Shown in pieces: positions 1 through 10,123 of a stretch of DNA of 64,000 bases. Below the pieces are notes generated by a model. It was given only the letters and a program-made list of their open reading frames with translations, searched no databases and had not been told where the DNA came from. Made by a program: the position numbers and the translations under genes. The stretch comes from a bacterium Scap17 (lineage in GTDB: Bacteria > Pseudomonadota > Gammaproteobacteria > Pseudomonadales > Halomonadaceae). The stretch lies in contig VINJ01000001.1 in NCBI GenBank assembly GCA_013376735.1, forward strand, positions 2,542,001 through 2,606,000. The letters are read 5' to 3'. Position 1 is the first letter of the stretch; every line of letters starts with the position of its first letter.

Positions 1-620
1 CAATAGGCCCGTCCCTCTTTCAGGTAGATACCTGCCTGACACAGCTCCTTCAAGATGCCTTCTCCATGCGACACCATGATCAGACTGGCTTGTCCCACCT
101 TGTCCTTGAAGGCCTTGGAGGCCTTGGCCTTGAAGGAGCGATCCCCCACCGCCGTCGCTTCATCCGAGAGGTAGACATCGAAATCGAAGGCTAACGATAG
201 CCCGAAGTTGAGACGCGAACGCATGCCTGAGGAGTAGGTGCGAATCGGCTCATCGAATGCCGGGCCAATTTCCGCGAACTCCTGGACTCGTTCGATGATG
301 CTGTTGATGTCGTACTCGGTGCCATGCATGCGCGCGACGAACTTGACGTTCTGGCGCCCGGTCATGCTGCTCTGCAGGCCTGCCGCCAGTCCTATCGGCC
401 ACGACACCTTGGAGTGGCGTATCACCCGGCCCTTCTGGGGGGTATCCATGCCGGCAATCAAGCGCAACAGGGTAGATTTCCCTGCGCCGTTGGCCCCCAC
501 CAACCCGACACTGACGCCTGTCGGAATGGTGAGATTGATATCCTTCAGCACCCAGTGATCATCACTCTGACTGTAGTGCGAGTGGTAATAGCGCTTTGAG
601 AGGTTCTGAATTTCAATCAT
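1..620 (-). CDS. kpsT: Capsule export ABC transporter ATP-binding protein KpsT (partial, C-terminus off the window)
   Basis: ATPase subunit of the inner-membrane ABC transporter that exports group 2/3-type capsular polysaccharide. My translation from the ATG at 620 gives about 206 residues with no stop before the window edge. It shows Walker A GANGAGKST (about residue 46-54), the ABC signature YSSGMRSRL and Walker B DVYLSDEAT, followed by the H-loop region MVSHGEG. KpsT proteins are usually about 220 residues, so only a short tail is missing. The start codon overlaps the kpsM stop (ATGA at 617-620), showing translational coupling with the permease. A KpsE-type partner may lie just left of the window; none is visible here. 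Confidence 0.93.
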   Translation of the reverse strand, partial: MIEIQNLSKRYYHSHYSQSDDHWVLKDINLTIPTGVSVGLVGANGAGKSTLLRLIAGMDTPQKGRVIRHSKVSWPIGLAAGLQSSMTGRQNVKFVARMHGTEYDINSIIERVQEFAEIGPAFDEPIRTYSSGMRSRLNFGLSLAFDFDVYLSDEATAVGDRSFKAKASKAFKDKVGQASLIMVSHGEGILKELCQAGIYLKEGRAY

Positions 621-1483
621 TGGCTTTTCAGACGCTCCTTGAATCGCACATGCATCAACAGCCCCAGCGCGAGGGAAGACAAGGTCCATGCCCAGAAGTA
701 GGTCAGGCTGGTGCCGTGTACCACCTGATAACCGTCAAAGAAGCCGTGACGGATGTATTCCAGCCCATGCACCACCGGGTTAAGCATCAGGTACTCAAGA
801 AGATAATGCGGTAGCTGGTTGATCGGCATGATAACGCCAGAAAGGATCAATAACGGCAAGGTAATCATACGAACAACTTTGGCGATTTCAGGCACCAAGG
901 TACCCAGCACAGAAGCTGTCAATCCCAAGCCTAGTCCGAATAACCAGAGTGAAAGCCAACCACCAATAGCCTGGAATCCATTGTCCGGGCGAAAGTCTGT
1001 CCCTATCATCACCCCCCCGGTAATGAACAGTATGAAAATAAGTGTCCGTATCAAGCCATCTAGCGCATTACGCACTAAGACACCATCAATAGGATGCACC
1101 TGTCGATAGGCAAACAACGCCTTGTTGGCATTGATGGCGCCCAGGCCTTGAGTCATGCCTTCTCGGATGAGAAAAAAGCCCATCATGCCGACAATCATCC
1201 AAGGGATGAAAGGCGCATTGACGATCAAGCTATCGCCACTAATGAAGCTTCTTATGCCAATCATGATAAGCAATAAGGCTGCAGGCTCGGCAATCATCCA
1301 GAACCAGCCCATGCGATCGGTCATGGTGCGGCCGATGGCTTCGCGCATGAACATGGCGAACCAGACACTACGCGTCACGGCCCAGGCGGAGCGGGCCCGG
1401 GGCCCGCTCTTCTTGTCGCCAGATGGGCGTTCAGTTGGCGTGTTCATCTCACCGTTCATGTCATCGTTCATGTCACTGGCCAT
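617..1483 (-). CDS. kpsM: Capsule export ABC transporter permease KpsM
   Basis: ABC-2 type membrane subunit that pairs with KpsT to move capsule across the inner membrane. The protein has 288 residues with a hydrophilic, Met/Asn/Asp-rich N-terminal stretch (about 35 residues) and then about six hydrophobic segments, e.g. around residues 60-85, 90-110, 135-160, 175-200 and 205-225. Family members are about 260 residues, so the N-terminal tail is the only extension. It begins 2 bp after the kpsD stop and overlaps kpsT by 4 bp, so kpsD-kpsM-kpsT is one operon. The start could be one of several closely spaced N-terminal Met codons; the first is kept. Confidence 0.93.
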   Translation of the reverse strand: MASDMNDDMNGEMNTPTERPSGDKKSGPRARSAWAVTRSVWFAMFMREAIGRTMTDRMGWFWMIAEPAALLLIMIGIRSFISGDSLIVNAPFIPWMIVGMMGFFLIREGMTQGLGAINANKALFAYRQVHPIDGVLVRNALDGLIRTLIFILFITGGVMIGTDFRPDNGFQAIGGWLSLWLFGLGLGLTASVLGTLVPEIAKVVRMITLPLLILSGVIMPINQLPHYLLEYLMLNPVVHGLEYIRHGFFDGYQVVHGTSLTYFWAWTLSSLALGLLMHVRFKERLKSQ

Positions 1484-1485
1484 GA

Positions 1486-3201
1486 TCAGAGGTCAATCGC
1501 AACTTTGGTGGCGACGGCGACCTGATAGAGAATCTGCGTGATGCTGGTGGCCAGCTGCAGATTCTTGGTCGGCGGTCCCGGCAGTACCAGAATCTGGTCA
1601 CCCGAGCGCAGCTCGACTTCCTCGGCACGGCGTACGGCGCCGTTCTGGCGCACGACCAGAATCTGGTCTTCATCCGCGTGCTGGGTGAAGCCACCGGCAC
1701 TGTTGATATAGTCCATCACCGTCATGCCCTGGGTGTAGACCATGGCCTGAGGCACCACGACTTCGCCGCTGATCAGCAGGGAGTCGCTGATTTCCGGGAT
1801 AGTAATGACATCGCCGTCCTGAAGACGCACATCGGCGATGTTGCCGTCGTCACGTGCGACGACCAGTCGCCCGGTCGGCTCTTCCTTCTTGGCCTGCTCG
1901 ACGAATTTCTCGATCATCGCGGCTTCCTGGACACGAAGCTCGGATTCTTCGGTGGTCGAGGAAGACGCGCCAAGATAGGTGGCCTGAAGACGCTTGAGAC
2001 TGTCCTGCAGTGCCTGCGCCTGTTGTTCCTTGACGCTTTCACGACGAATGGAAACGCTCTGGTAGTCGGTCAGCCCTTTCGGCACGCCGACGGCGTTGAG
2101 CAACTCGCCCAGATGAGCATCCCGCGGCAATGCATAGCGTGAGGGGCCATAGAAGCTACCTTCCAGCTGCACGACGATGGTCTCGTCCCGCTGGTCGGCA
2201 CTGAACAGCACTTCATCTCCTGCACGCACATCAGCGCCACGGAATTCCGCCACCGGCAGATAGCGCGAGATGGGGCCGTCCGAGCGCGAGCCGCGCAGCA
2301 GCACATGAGAGACACCCGATTTCAGACGCGCCAGGTTCATGACGTCTTCGCCGCTCAGGCGCGAGTCGGTGAGCTCATAGCGGTAATCACGCTCGACATC
2401 CCCGACCACGCTGATCGCCGGGCCCCGCTCCTCGACGACGACGGTATCGCCATCGCGGAATTGCGGGCGGGCAATCTCACCATTGATCAGGAAGTCATAG
2501 AGATCGACCGTATTGATGACGCGGCCATTGCGCTTGATCTTGATCTTGCGGTAGCTGCCGAGTGCCTGGTCGATGCCGCCGGCCTGATCGAGAAAATAGA
2601 GCATGGAATCATTCGGGGTACCGGCGTAGCGCCCCGGGTTCTTGACGTAACCGGTGACGAAGACGCCCACCGGCTGCACGCCCTGCAAGTTGGTGTAGAC
2701 GCTGACGTTCTCGGGATACACCTCTTGAATGGCGCTGCGCACCTTGCCATCCAGCTGGGCATTGGTGGTGCCCTGCACCTTCACCGGACCGATACCCGGC
2801 AGGAAGATGTTGCCCTGCGCATCAACGGGCAGCACGGACTCCATCTCGACCCCACCCCAGACACGTAGGGTGATCTGGTCACCCGGCTTGATGGTGTAGC
2901 TACTGTTGAGGCCATCGGCCATCATGCCGCGGAAACCACCGGTAAAGAGGTTTTCGCCGAACGGCGGCAGAGAGTCCGGGTCGGTCTGCTGTTGAGACGT
3001 CAGCGGGCCATAGGTGCCACTGCGCCAGTCGGCACGCGCCTTGTCTTCCACGCTGTCAGTCTTCTGCGGAATGCTGGAAGCCTGGTCGCCACTGGACAGG
3101 ATGGAGCCGCTGTCCAGCCCGACCGCCATGGCAGGGCTGGCGTTCAGGCACGCTACCGCCACCAGGCACCCGGCCCGGAGCAAGAATCTGGAAATTGTCA
3201 T
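1486..3201 (-). CDS. kpsD: Polysaccharide export outer-membrane/periplasmic protein, KpsD/OPX type (SLBB domains)
   Basis: OPX-family protein that forms or gates the outer-membrane exit for capsule. The 571-residue length matches KpsD (about 560) better than Wza (about 380). A Sec signal peptide is clear at residues 1-26, with likely cleavage after ASPAMA. There is no lipobox Cys, unlike Wza. A Poly_export domain covers about residues 98-175, starting at YTIKPGDQITLRVWGG. SLBB-like beta-grasp repeats follow: one around VGVFVTGYVKNPGRY and others near 275-370 and 470-545. The C-terminus ends in a short hydrophobic or amphipathic stretch. It is first in the kpsDMT operon. A promoter should lie in 3202-3341, but I cannot identify its boxes with confidence. 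Confidence 0.88.
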   Translation of the reverse strand: MTISRFLLRAGCLVAVACLNASPAMAVGLDSGSILSSGDQASSIPQKTDSVEDKARADWRSGTYGPLTSQQQTDPDSLPPFGENLFTGGFRGMMADGLNSSYTIKPGDQITLRVWGGVEMESVLPVDAQGNIFLPGIGPVKVQGTTNAQLDGKVRSAIQEVYPENVSVYTNLQGVQPVGVFVTGYVKNPGRYAGTPNDSMLYFLDQAGGIDQALGSYRKIKIKRNGRVINTVDLYDFLINGEIARPQFRDGDTVVVEERGPAISVVGDVERDYRYELTDSRLSGEDVMNLARLKSGVSHVLLRGSRSDGPISRYLPVAEFRGADVRAGDEVLFSADQRDETIVVQLEGSFYGPSRYALPRDAHLGELLNAVGVPKGLTDYQSVSIRRESVKEQQAQALQDSLKRLQATYLGASSSTTEESELRVQEAAMIEKFVEQAKKEEPTGRLVVARDDGNIADVRLQDGDVITIPEISDSLLISGEVVVPQAMVYTQGMTVMDYINSAGGFTQHADEDQILVVRQNGAVRRAEEVELRSGDQILVLPGPPTKNLQLATSITQILYQVAVATKVAIDL

Positions 3202-3341
3202 CGGGCTAGGCCCCTCGTAGTGCAGAAATGGTGCAGTGTTGATCAGGAATTTCTGTGCCGGTCACGCCAGCCTGTCCCTGTTGTCGTCGATTCACGCTGA
3301 GCCCGAGGCGGGCCTGTCAACGAGAAGGTGCCGCAAGCGCA

Positions 3342-3770
3342 TCAGCGCGCCTCTTCCAGCAGGCCGGTCACCAGTCGCTGGGTCACCCAGGTGCCCTCGC
3401 CGGCCTTGCCGTCATTGCTGGTCCGGCAGGCCAGCTCCTTGCTCGGCAGGTCACGGTTGTTGGAGACCGTCAGCTCACGACAGATGCGCCCACTGGCTGC
3501 GAAGTAGCGCTCATGGGCGACCACTTCGACGTTGCTGCCCCAAGGGCTGGTCGGCACGGCGATCACACCACCGGGTGAGGCGCTGTCGAGAAACGATGAG
3601 ACATCGGCCGGAAGAACCGCAGCACCGGTCAGATTGGCCAGATTAGTGCTGCCGGCACCGGTCGAGACCGGATAATCCGTGGCACACCCCGAGATGACGA
3701 TGGCCAGTCCCGCGGCTGTCGCGAGGCGCGTGATGTTCGGCAGGCGCTGTTTGAATCGGGAGAAAGTCAT
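3342..3770 (-). CDS. Small outer-membrane lipoprotein of the capsule locus
   Basis: The lipoprotein signal has the lipobox IVISGC with lipidated Cys at about residue 29 when started at the ATG at 3770. That ATG has an AGGA box 7 nt upstream; an upstream TTG at 3791 would add 7 residues and is less likely. The mature part of about 110 residues contains AASGRICREL, a pattern I associate with the RT0821/Lpp0805-type surface-antigen family found beside capsule genes. That family link is from memory and moderate. It lies between cysNC and kpsD on the same strand, so it could serve the export apparatus in the outer membrane. No catalytic motif is visible. Confidence 0.7.
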   Translation of the reverse strand: MTFSRFKQRLPNITRLATAAGLAIVISGCATDYPVSTGAGSTNLANLTGAAVLPADVSSFLDSASPGGVIAVPTSPWGSNVEVVAHERYFAASGRICRELTVSNNRDLPSKELACRTSNDGKAGEGTWVTQRLVTGLLEEAR

Positions 3771-3790
3771 ATGAAAGTCCTGAAACGGCA

Positions 3791-3815
3791 AACGCCCCCG
3801 CCTTGCGGCGAGGGC
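3791..3815 (-). terminator. Probable intrinsic terminator or hairpin after cysNC
   Basis: A 9-bp stem (3794-3802 with 3807-3815, one mismatch) closes on a four-base loop that reads GCAA on the minus strand. A short, interrupted T-rich stretch follows on that strand. It sits directly between the cysNC stop and the lipoprotein start. The T-tract is weak, so the call is moderate; it may also lie in the 5' leader of the lipoprotein gene. Confidence 0.5.
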
Positions 3816-3832
3816 TGATCGGCGTGAGTATC

Positions 3833-5749
3833 TCAGCCGATGACGTTGTAATGCTTGAGCTGATTGACCAGCTTGAGTGCGGTCTGCTCGAGGCTCAGTT
3901 CACCCGTGTTGATCTCGATTTCCGGGTTCTCCGGCGCTTCATACGGCGAGCTGATGCCGGTGAAGTCGCTGATCTCACCGGCGCGCGCCTTGCGGTACAG
4001 ACCCTTGGGATCACGCTCTTCGCAGACGCTGATCGGCGTGTTGACGAAGACCTCGATGAACTCGTCAGTGCCGACCATGTCACGCACGGTCTGGCGATCG
4101 GCCTGGAACGGCGAGATGAAGCTGACCAGGGTGATCATGCCGGCATCGACCATCAGCTTGGCGACTTCGCCGACACGACGGATGTTCTCGGCGCGGTCGT
4201 CTTCGCTGAAGCCGAGATCACCACACAGGCCGTGACGTACGTTGTCGCCGTCCAGCAGGTAGGTGTTGTAGCCCATGGCGAACAGCTGACGTTCCAGCGC
4301 ATTGGCGGCGGTGGACTTGCCGGCACCGGAAAGACCGGTGAACCAGATGATGCACGGCTTCTGCTTGTTGCGATCGGCGCGGCGCTGCTTGGTGACCGCC
4401 ATGTCGTGCCACACGATGTTGCTGGCACTCAGGGTCTCCTTGACCATGCCCGCACCGATGGTGATGTTGGACAGGCGGTCGATGAACACGAAGCTGCCGG
4501 TATGCGGCGAGCGCTGGTAGCTATCCATGGCCAGCGGCTGGGTCAGTTCGACCTGCACGCGGGCGATGCCGTTGAGCGGGATGTTCTCCGCTTCGTTGCG
4601 CGCCATGGTGTTGACGTCGGTCTGGTGGATGATGCGACCGACGCGACCGATGACACTGGAAGTGCCGAGCTTGAGCTCGTATTCCTTGCCGACGACCAGC
4701 GGGTTCTCGTGCATCCACACCACGTCCGCGGTGAAGGCGGTGCACGGCTCCAGATCGGAATCTTCGGCGACGATCATGTCGCCACGCGAGATGTCGATCT
4801 CGTCGGTCAGGGTCAGCGTGACGGCCTGACCCGGCCAGGCGATGTCGAGATCGCCATCGAAGGTGACGATACGCTCGATGGTGGATGTCTTGCCGGACGG
4901 TAGCACCTTGATCTGCTGGCCCGGCGAGACGGTACCGGCGGCCAGGGTGCCACAGTAGCCACGGAAGTTGAGGTTCGGGCGGTTGACGTACTGTACCGGG
5001 AATCGCAGGTCGGTCAGGTTGCTGTCCTCAGTGACATCGACGCTCTCGAGGATGTCCATCAGCGGACGCGCCTCGTAGGCGGCATCGTCGTACCACGGGG
5101 TGTGCTCACTGATGGAGACGACATTGTCGCCTTCCAGCGCGGACAGCGGCACGAAGCGGATATCCGGGACTTCCAGGTCCTTGGCGAACTCCTTGTAGTC
5201 CGCGACGATCTCGTCGAAACGTTCCTGGGAGTAGTCGACGATATCCATCTTGTTGACCGCGACCACCAGGTGCTGAATGCCCAGCAGCGAGCAGATGTAG
5301 CTGTGACGACGGGTCTGGGTCTGCACGCCGTAGCGGGCATCGATCAGGATGATCGCCAGGCTTGCAGTGGAAGCCCCGGTCGCCATGTTACGGGTGTACT
5401 GCTCGTGCCCCGGGGTATCGGCGATGATGAACTTGCGCTTGTCGGTGGAGAAGTAGCGGTAGGCGACATCGATGGTGATGCCCTGCTCACGCTCGGACTG
5501 CAGGCCATCGACCAGCAGCGCCAGATCGACCTTGCCGGTGGTACCGCTCTTCTTGGAATCGCGGGTGATGGCGGCCAGCTGATCTTCATAGATCATCTTG
5601 GAGTCGTGAAGCAGGCGACCGATCAGGGTCGACTTGCCGTCATCCACGCTGCCGCAGGTGATGAAGCGCAGCAGGTCTTTCTGCTCGTGCTCCTTGAGAT
5701 AGGCTTCGATATTTTCCGCGATCATCGTCGACTGGTGTGACACTGTCAT
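3833..5749 (-). CDS. cysNC: Bifunctional sulfate adenylyltransferase subunit 1 / adenylylsulfate kinase (CysN-CysC fusion)
   Basis: With CysD, the CysN part makes adenosine 5'-phosphosulfate (APS) from ATP and sulfate at the cost of GTP. The CysC part phosphorylates APS to PAPS. From the ATG at 5749 the protein has 638 residues. An EF-Tu-like GTPase domain carries P-loop GSVDDGKS (about 33-40), DTPGHEQ and NKMD; beta-barrel domains follow to about 440. The APS kinase has P-loop GLSGAGKST near 469 and [10 protein letters not shown] after it. A longer reading frame opens at 5839, but its first 30 residues are unlike CysN, and the chosen ATG has GGGAG just upstream. It lies 165 bp after cysD (5749 versus 5915) on the same strand. 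PAPS can feed cysteine synthesis or sulfotransferases; the capsule setting makes the second use attractive. Confidence 0.96.
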   Translation of the reverse strand: MTVSHQSTMIAENIEAYLKEHEQKDLLRFITCGSVDDGKSTLIGRLLHDSKMIYEDQLAAITRDSKKSGTTGKVDLALLVDGLQSEREQGITIDVAYRYFSTDKRKFIIADTPGHEQYTRNMATGASTASLAIILIDARYGVQTQTRRHSYICSLLGIQHLVVAVNKMDIVDYSQERFDEIVADYKEFAKDLEVPDIRFVPLSALEGDNVVSISEHTPWYDDAAYEARPLMDILESVDVTEDSNLTDLRFPVQYVNRPNLNFRGYCGTLAAGTVSPGQQIKVLPSGKTSTIERIVTFDGDLDIAWPGQAVTLTLTDEIDISRGDMIVAEDSDLEPCTAFTADVVWMHENPLVVGKEYELKLGTSSVIGRVGRIIHQTDVNTMARNEAENIPLNGIARVQVELTQPLAMDSYQRSPHTGSFVFIDRLSNITIGAGMVKETLSASNIVWHDMAVTKQRRADRNKQKPCIIWFTGLSGAGKSTAANALERQLFAMGYNTYLLDGDNVRHGLCGDLGFSEDDRAENIRRVGEVAKLMVDAGMITLVSFISPFQADRQTVRDMVGTDEFIEVFVNTPISVCEERDPKGLYRKARAGEISDFTGISSPYEAPENPEIEINTGELSLEQTALKLVNQLKHYNVIG

Positions 5750-5914
5750 TCTCCCTGAACGAGGCCTGTCCGGCGCGAGCGTCTTGTAGCGTGCGAGGCG
5801 CGACGCTTCCAGCGCTGAGGACATCCCTCGTCCTGTCAATTTGTAGAGTCCTGCATGCCTTGAGGCGCGTCATGGCCCTTGCAGGCCCGTTGAAGCAATT
5901 TCTGGGAATGAATC

Positions 5915-6856
5915 CTAGAAATACCCTTCGCGCTTCTTCTTCTCCATCGAGCCTGCCTGGTCGTGATCGATGGCACGCCCGGAGCGCTCGCTGGTACGCG
6001 TCAGCAGCATTTCCTGGATGATTTCCGGCAGGGTCGCGGCGGTGGATTCCACGGCGCCGGTCAGCGGGTAGCAGCCCAGGGTACGGAAACGCACGGACTT
6101 CATTTCCGGCACTTCGCCTTCTGCCAGCGGCAGACGGTCGTCATCGACCATGATGTCGAGGCCGTCACGCTTCACCACCGGACGCACGGCGGAGTAGTAA
6201 AGCGGCACGATCTTGATGGACTCAAGATAGATGTACTGCCAGATGTCCAGCTCGGTCCAGTTGGAGAGCGGGAAGACGCGGATGGACTCGCCCTTGTTGA
6301 TCTTGGAGTTGTAGATGTTCCACAGCTCCGGACGCTGGTTCTTGGGGTCCCAGCGATGGTACTGGTCACGGAAGGAGTAGACGCGCTCCTTGGCCCGCGA
6401 GGCTTCCTCGTCACGACGTGCGCCACCGAAGGCGGCATCGAAGCCGTGCTTGTCGAGTGCCTGCTTCAGCGACTGGGTCTTCATGATGTCGGTGTACTTG
6501 GCGCTGCCATGGTCGAACGGGTTGATGTTCGCCGCGACGCCTTCCTGATTGATGTGCTCGATCAGTTCCATGCCGACTTCCGCGGCCATCTCGTCGCGGA
6601 ACTTGATCATTTCCTGGAATTTCCAGGTGGTGTTGACGTGCATCAGCGGGAACGGCGGGACACCCGGCGCGAAAGCCTTGCGCGCCAAGTGCAGCATGAC
6701 GGCGGAATCCTTGCCGATGGAGTACAGCATGACCGGATTGGCAAATTCCGCTGCCACTTCACGGATGATGTGAATGGATTCGGCCTCAAGCTGCTTGAGG
6801 TGGGTCTGACGTTCCGGTGTGATGCCGAGCTTGTCGGCCGTAGATGATGCAGTCAT
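5915..6856 (-). CDS. cysD: Sulfate adenylyltransferase subunit 2
   Basis: ATP-pyrophosphatase subunit of ATP sulfurylase, which adenylates sulfate together with the CysN half of the next gene. It has 313 residues, close to the usual 300. The PP-loop motif [10 protein letters not shown] is at about residues 46-55. Other family marks are [17 protein letters not shown] and the [11 protein letters not shown] segment near the C-terminus. The start ATG at 6856 has an AAGGA box seven bases upstream. It is the first gene of a cysD-cysNC unit; 6857-7016 upstream holds its leader and presumably its promoter. Confidence 0.97.
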   Translation of the reverse strand: MTASSTADKLGITPERQTHLKQLEAESIHIIREVAAEFANPVMLYSIGKDSAVMLHLARKAFAPGVPPFPLMHVNTTWKFQEMIKFRDEMAAEVGMELIEHINQEGVAANINPFDHGSAKYTDIMKTQSLKQALDKHGFDAAFGGARRDEEASRAKERVYSFRDQYHRWDPKNQRPELWNIYNSKINKGESIRVFPLSNWTELDIWQYIYLESIKIVPLYYSAVRPVVKRDGLDIMVDDDRLPLAEGEVPEMKSVRFRTLGCYPLTGAVESTAATLPEIIQEMLLTRTSERSGRAIDHDQAGSMEKKKREGYF

Positions 6857-7016
6857 TACAGGTTCCTTGAGATCACTCTGCTAGTTGTCCTTATCCTCTC
6901 CGCACACACTGACACACCAAACTCGCTGCGAAGAGGACATAGTATCTTTGACACGAGACTGACATCTTCTTGCGTCAGTCCCGTGACGCTTGCCTACCCC
7001 CTGCCTTGCGCCTGGT

Positions 7017-7865
7017 TCACGCCCAGGGAGCGGCCGGCTTGGCACACACGATGAAATAGGGGTTGAGCACGCTGTCATGCTGGTTGTAGCGCAGTGCCTG
7101 GCGGGTCTCGGCATTCAGCACCTGGCCACCCGCGGCTTCGACCACCGCATGCGCGGCACCGGTATCCCACTCACAGGTCGGGCCGAGGCGCGGGTAGAGA
7201 TCTGCCGCCCCTTCCGCCACCAGGCACAGCTTCAGTGAACTGCCCATGGCGACGATATCGCAGGCAGCGAAGTCGGCGACGAACGCCTTGAACTCTTCGG
7301 TCTGGTGAGAGCGACTACCGACGATGCGCCAGCTATCGGTGCTGCTCGGCACGTCACTGACGGCGATGGCCTGACGCTCACCCTCGCCAACCTGCTTCTC
7401 GGCGATGGCGGCCTGGCCCTCCCCCTGCTGGGCACCAACGTAGAGCGTCTCGATGGCCGGCGCGTAGACGACGCCCATGGTCGGCACGCCCTGCTCGATC
7501 AGCGCGATGTTGACGGTGAATTCGCCGTTGCGCTTGATGAATTCCTTGGTGCCATCCAGCGGGTCAACCAGCCAGTAACGCGTCCAGTCACTGCGCACGT
7601 CCCAGCTGATGTCCGCGTCTTCCTCGGACAGGATCGGTGTGGCGCCGAATTCGGCGTCGATGGCCTTCAGCCCATCGACGATGACGGCGTGCGCTGCGCG
7701 GTCCGCCGTGGTCAGCGGGGAATCATCCGACTTCATGTCGACCGTGAAGTCACCGCTCTCGTAGATCCCCATGATGGCAGCGCCCGCCTTGCGAGCAATG
7801 GCCTCCAACGCATTCAACATGGCACGTGTCGTGCTGTCGGTCGTGCTCACTGTCGTATCCGTCAT
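7017..7865 (-). CDS. cysQ: 3'(2'),5'-bisphosphate nucleotidase CysQ
   Basis: Inositol-monophosphatase-fold enzyme that hydrolyses PAP (and PAPS), removing the product left by PAPS reduction or by sulfotransferases. From the ATG at 7865 (AGGAAGA box upstream) it has 282 residues. Metal-binding motifs are visible: SEED at about 80-83, DPLDGTKEF at about 101-109 and WDTGAAHAVVEAAGG near the C-terminus. An in-frame extension to 7928 encodes 21 residues unlike the family and was left out. It sits between the sulfate permease and cysD, completing a sulfate uptake, activation and PAP-recycling set. Confidence 0.94.
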   Translation of the reverse strand: MTDTTVSTTDSTTRAMLNALEAIARKAGAAIMGIYESGDFTVDMKSDDSPLTTADRAAHAVIVDGLKAIDAEFGATPILSEEDADISWDVRSDWTRYWLVDPLDGTKEFIKRNGEFTVNIALIEQGVPTMGVVYAPAIETLYVGAQQGEGQAAIAEKQVGEGERQAIAVSDVPSSTDSWRIVGSRSHQTEEFKAFVADFAACDIVAMGSSLKLCLVAEGAADLYPRLGPTCEWDTGAAHAVVEAAGGQVLNAETRQALRYNQHDSVLNPYFIVCAKPAAPWA

Positions 7866-7955
7866 GTGTCTTCCTGTCAGTGTGAATTCGCCAGCCAGGC
7901 TGGCGATGTAAAGGGTAAGGCTCGCCAACGGCTGCCAGACAAAGCAGAGCCTGGA

Positions 7956-9734
7956 TCAGCCCGCGAATGGCCAGATCAGCGGAATCAGAGCGACCGAGGT
8001 AACACCGACGATGAGACTCATCGGCAAACCGACCTTCATATAATCGGACACCTTGTAGCCCCCCGGACCCATCACCATCAGGTTGGTCTGATAGCCCAGC
8101 GGGGTGAGAAAACTGGCCGAGGCCGCGAACATGATGGCGATCGCATAGGGCATCAATGAGACCCCCAGCTGCTCGCTGACTGCCATGGCGATCGGAAACA
8201 TCAAAACGGCGGCGGCGTTGTTGGTGATGATCTCGGTAAATAGTGTCGTGGTGAGATAGACGAGTGCCAGCATCAAAAGCGGCGAGCCGCCGCCCAGCTG
8301 CATGAGCTGGTCCGCCACCATCTGGGCCGCACCACTGTCGGTCATCGCCTGCCCCAGCCCCAACGCAGCGGCAATGACGACCAGCACGCTGCCATCGATG
8401 CTGGCTCGCGCCTGCGAGGCCGGGAGGCAACCGGTGAAGACCATCAGAATGGCGGCCGCCACCGCCGCCTCGACCAGCTCGGCCATGCCCGCCAGGTGCG
8501 TGATGATCATCAGACTCATGATGGCAAGTGCAATGGGCGCCTTGGTCAGATTGGGCATGCCATTGCCATCCAGCGTACTGACCAGCAGGAATTCGCGGTT
8601 ATAGCGATGCAGGCGCGTGAAGTCGGCAGCGGCTTCCAGCAACAGGGTGTCACCGGGGCGCAGCACGATGTCACCGACCTTGCTGTTGATGCGCTCACCA
8701 TCACGTGACACGGCGAGAATCACGGATTGGTAGCGGGTACGAAAGCGCGCTTCACGCACGTTCATGCCGACGACGGGGGAGCTAGGGGCGATGACGGCCT
8801 CGACCATACGGCGTTGGTGGTGATCCAGGTCCAGGCCTGCGGCGTCGCTTTCCAGCCCGCGGAAAACACGCACTTCATGCGCCGTGTCCGCGACACCGAC
8901 GAAGATGAGGCGATCACCAGACTGCAGGATGGTGTCTGGGCCGACCATGGACAGCAGCTTGCCGGAACGTTCTATCTCGGCCAGATAGCCGAATTGAAGA
9001 CTGCGCAGCCCCGCCTCTTCGATGCTCTTGTCGTGCAGCGGCCCCTTGTCGGCCACTCGCATGGCCACCGAATACTCGCGACCATTGCCGAGCTGTTCAA
9101 CCAGCCCCTTGCGCTGGGGCAGGAAACGCCAGCCGATCAGTACCATCCACAGGGTGCCGATGATCAGCACAGGCACGCCCAGTGCAGAGATATCAAAGAT
9201 GCCGAGCCCGGGCAGATTGGCCTGGGACTGCAGCAGGCCGTCGACGACCAGATTGGTACTGGTACCGATCAAGGTGCAGGTGCCGCCGAGGATGGCGGCA
9301 TAGCTCATGGGCATCAGCAGACGCGAAGGCGAGATCTTCATGCGCGCGCACCAGCCCTGAACCAAGCCAATGAAGAGTGCGACGACGGGGGTGTTGTTCA
9401 AGAAGGCGCTGAGCAGCGAGGTGATCGGCATCAGGCGTGCCAATGCTGAAGAAGGAGAGCTGGGGCGCCCGAGCAGACGCTCGAGCATCCAGCGCAGCGC
9501 CCCGGTTTCCTGCACGCCGGCGGCGACCACGAAGAGTGCGCCGATGGTCATAATGCCCGGGTTGGCGAAACCGGCCAGGAAGGTCGCCGGAGAAATGACG
9601 CCCAGCAGAATCAACGACACGGCAGCAGCCATCATCAGCCACTCCGCCGGCCAACGATTCCAGACAAGCCCTGCCAACACTCCTACCGTCACCGCCAGGG
9701 TGACAAAAGCATCCATGTGCTGCGCGATTTCCAT
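7956..9734 (-). CDS. SLC13-family anion (probably sulfate) permease with TrkA-C domains
   Basis: Integral membrane transporter of 592 residues. About five hydrophobic segments lie before residue 200 and six or more after 385. Between them are two cytoplasmic regulator-of-K+-conductance C-terminal (TrkA_C/RCK_C) domains at about 210-290 and 295-375. This layout is that of the SLC13/DASS-like bacterial permeases annotated as sulfate permeases. The gene is immediately upstream of cysQ on the same strand, and the following genes are cysD and cysNC, so sulfate is the likely substrate. Dicarboxylate transport cannot be excluded from sequence alone. Confidence 0.85.
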   Translation of the reverse strand: MEIAQHMDAFVTLAVTVGVLAGLVWNRWPAEWLMMAAAVSLILLGVISPATFLAGFANPGIMTIGALFVVAAGVQETGALRWMLERLLGRPSSPSSALARLMPITSLLSAFLNNTPVVALFIGLVQGWCARMKISPSRLLMPMSYAAILGGTCTLIGTSTNLVVDGLLQSQANLPGLGIFDISALGVPVLIIGTLWMVLIGWRFLPQRKGLVEQLGNGREYSVAMRVADKGPLHDKSIEEAGLRSLQFGYLAEIERSGKLLSMVGPDTILQSGDRLIFVGVADTAHEVRVFRGLESDAAGLDLDHHQRRMVEAVIAPSSPVVGMNVREARFRTRYQSVILAVSRDGERINSKVGDIVLRPGDTLLLEAAADFTRLHRYNREFLLVSTLDGNGMPNLTKAPIALAIMSLMIITHLAGMAELVEAAVAAAILMVFTGCLPASQARASIDGSVLVVIAAALGLGQAMTDSGAAQMVADQLMQLGGGSPLLMLALVYLTTTLFTEIITNNAAAVLMFPIAMAVSEQLGVSLMPYAIAIMFAASASFLTPLGYQTNLMVMGPGGYKVSDYMKVGLPMSLIVGVTSVALIPLIWPFAG

Positions 9735-10123
9735 CTACTAGCGTTCCCTTGGCGTCCTGCCGCTTCTTCTGGTCAAGCCCTGCGCTTCACGTTCATATGA
9801 AGCTCAAGCATTAATGAAAATGCATCGCAGAGCGTGGCACTTTAGCAGCAAAGCTATTACCGCTGAAGCATGCAGTGAAAAAGCTGACAAACAAAATAAA
9901 GCACAGGTTAATCATTTGCCTGCTACCAATATCGCGAGCAAAGACTTGATTGAATTCGTTCGTCACTTTGCGTACTTTCCCTATTTGCGGACTCTGAGTC
10001 AACGGTCTCACACGACAGTCTCACCAGGCGTGCTGAGCATCACGAGTAAGCAGTCACTTTTCTTATCTGGAACGGACACCCTGCATGCTGAAGGCGGCAA
10101 TGAACCAAGGATGGGAGCTTCTC
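9735..10123. promoter_or_regulatory. Divergent promoter region between the sulfate module and kpsC
   Basis: A 389-bp gap between divergently transcribed genes, visibly more AT-rich than its surroundings (about 9805-9990), as expected for promoters on both strands. I looked for a JUMPstart/ops-like RfaH element and did not find one. No coding frame here has family resemblance. Exact -35/-10 boxes cannot be assigned by eye. Confidence 0.5.

Noticed and set aside
3803-4903. 366-residue open frame opposite cysNC
   Set aside because: Shadow frame; its composition mirrors the CysNC codons and it lacks motifs.
9735-10123. JUMPstart/ops (RfaH) element before kpsC
   Set aside because: Searched by eye for the GGCGGTAG core and did not find it.
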